NCBI RefSeq assembly: GCF_900187885.1
Contig: NZ_FYEK01000032.1
Coordinates: forward strand, 1 to 45,119
DNA length: 45,119 nucleotides
Direction: 5' to 3'
Source of the DNA: Thermoflexus hugenholtzii JAD2
GTDB taxonomy: Bacteria > Chloroflexota > Anaerolineae > Thermoflexales > Thermoflexaceae
Below the pieces are notes generated by a model, which saw only the letters and a list, made by a program, of their open reading frames with translations, searched no databases and was not told the DNA's origin. The position numbers were made by a program, and so were the translations under genes. Numbering within the stretch: the first letter of the stretch is position 1; the number at the start of each line of letters is the position of its first letter. Positions 44,353 through 45,119 of this stretch are shown here, piece by piece.

Positions 44353-45119
44353 ATGCGACTCCCTCGTTTGTTCGGTCGGAAACCTGCCCGCCCCGACCCG
44401 GAACCGCTCCGGCAGGCGATCCTTGCCTTCCTCCAGGCCCGCACCTGGTCGGAATCCCGGCGCGTGGTGGAGGAGCACCCGGAGCTGCTGAGCGACGAGG
44501 CCGACGCACTGCTCGGGCAACTCATCGCGGCCCAGGAGGATGCCAACGCCCGCCGCTACCTGGAGGAGCGCCGCGCTCTCCTGCGCCGCTGCCGGGAGGT
44601 GGGGGTGGAAAGGGCGTTCCGGGAGAAAACAGAGCCGGCCGCCCCGTCAGAGGAGGAGATGCGCCAGCACCCTCTTTATCGGCTGGCCGAGAGCGTGATG
44701 CGGGGCGAACGGAGCCTGGAGGCCGCGCTCCGGCAGGCCACCGCCCCGGATACCCTGCAGGCGCTGGATGATCGCGCCATTGAGCGGCTCGACGACTACA
44801 TCCTCGCCCTCTCCCGCGACCCCGCCCGCCCTATCCAGGCTCGCGTCCGCGCCTACGTGCTGGCCGAGCTGAACCACGCCGCCGCCCAGGCCCTTCCCGC
44901 CTCCCCGCCGATCCGCGCCTACACGGCCAACAGGCTGGGCAACCGCATAGAGGATTACCCCTTCAAGACCCCGGCCCATCTGGAGCGACGGGTGGAAGCT
45001 TATCGGGAGGCCCTAACGATCTGGCAGCAAGAGGGGGATGAAAGGCGGGCTGCCATGCTCCAGAACAACCTGGGCAACGCCTATCTGCGTCTGGCGGAAG
45101 TGCGGGATCGGGAGGCGAA
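44353..45119 (+). CDS. Tetratricopeptide/CHAT-type protein (partial, 3' end outside window)
   Basis: 255 residues visible. ATG 44353 follows GGAGG. The N-terminus (FLQARTWSESRRVVEEHPEL, then LLRRCREVGVERAF) resembles the leading helical region of bacterial TPR-CHAT proteins. From about residue 215 a TPR-like repeat begins (RVEAYREALTIWQQEGDERR and LQNNLGNAYLRLAEV). In full-length relatives a C-terminal CHAT caspase-like protease often follows, but that part is outside the window, so the function cannot be assigned. Confidence 0.75.
   Translation, partial: MRLPRLFGRKPARPDPEPLRQAILAFLQARTWSESRRVVEEHPELLSDEADALLGQLIAAQEDANARRYLEERRALLRRCREVGVERAFREKTEPAAPSEEEMRQHPLYRLAESVMRGERSLEAALRQATAPDTLQALDDRAIERLDDYILALSRDPARPIQARVRAYVLAELNHAAAQALPASPPIRAYTANRLGNRIEDYPFKTPAHLERRVEAYREALTIWQQEGDERRAAMLQNNLGNAYLRLAEVRDREA

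Overview
The window is a compact, GC-rich bacterial chromosome segment of 45.1 kb. It reads as a thermophilic Chloroflexota-type genome (Anaerolineae/Thermoflexus-like). That assignment is an inference from high GC, strong GGAGG-type ribosome sites, frequent GTG starts, fatty-acid oxidation genes, an ECF sigma factor paired with a DUF5667-like PPGQEK-repeat protein, B12 and T-box riboswitches, and many short palindromic intergenic repeats. No rRNA, CRISPR array, prophage or insertion sequence was seen. One tRNA gene is present.

Layout. 1-1183 (-) is the N-terminal part of dnaX. 1323-1875 holds a cold-shock gene with its own promoter and a terminator-like hairpin in its leader. 2012-3697 is mutL with an intact endonuclease motif. 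3730-6094 is a small regulatory locus: a secreted protein (-) facing an ECF sigma factor and a membrane-anchored DUF5667-like protein (+). 6213-12561 carries a HIT hydrolase and a fatty-acid/CoA cluster (thiolase, 3-hydroxyacyl-CoA dehydrogenase, acyl-CoA dehydrogenase, MDR reductase), interrupted by an AT-richer PIN toxin/antitoxin-like pair. 12610-16593 (-) has rocD, thiI, tRNA-Val, pth and rsfS; the pth reading frame ends inside the tRNA gene. 16822-19179 (+) has a class III aminotransferase and panE.

19408-21916 (-) is a cobalamin-riboswitch-controlled BtuF/BtuC-like pair without an ATPase gene. It diverges, from overlapping promoters, from a degenerate NuoM/N-like membrane protein (21976-23538). 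23643-27612 (+) has a repeat-built coiled-coil protein with a nuclease-like C-terminus, a small HExxH protein, an SQR-like flavoprotein and nth. 27631-30304 (-) has pcrA and a small unknown gene. 30656-32763 (+) has rpmF, a Rieske-like protein lacking cluster ligands, and a second thiolase. rho (-) follows with its promoter, then about 1.2 kb of repeat-rich non-coding DNA and an orphan 8-TM sensor-like protein (35391-36938).

36952-44138 is a complete tryptophan operon, trpEGDCFBA, behind a consensus promoter and a roughly 400-nt T-box leader. The window ends in the first part of a TPR-type protein.

The least-explained elements are two families of palindromic repeats scattered between genes, the repeat-built coiled-coil protein, the ligand-less Rieske-like protein, the cold-shock leader with an internal terminator, and the pth/tRNA-Val overlap.
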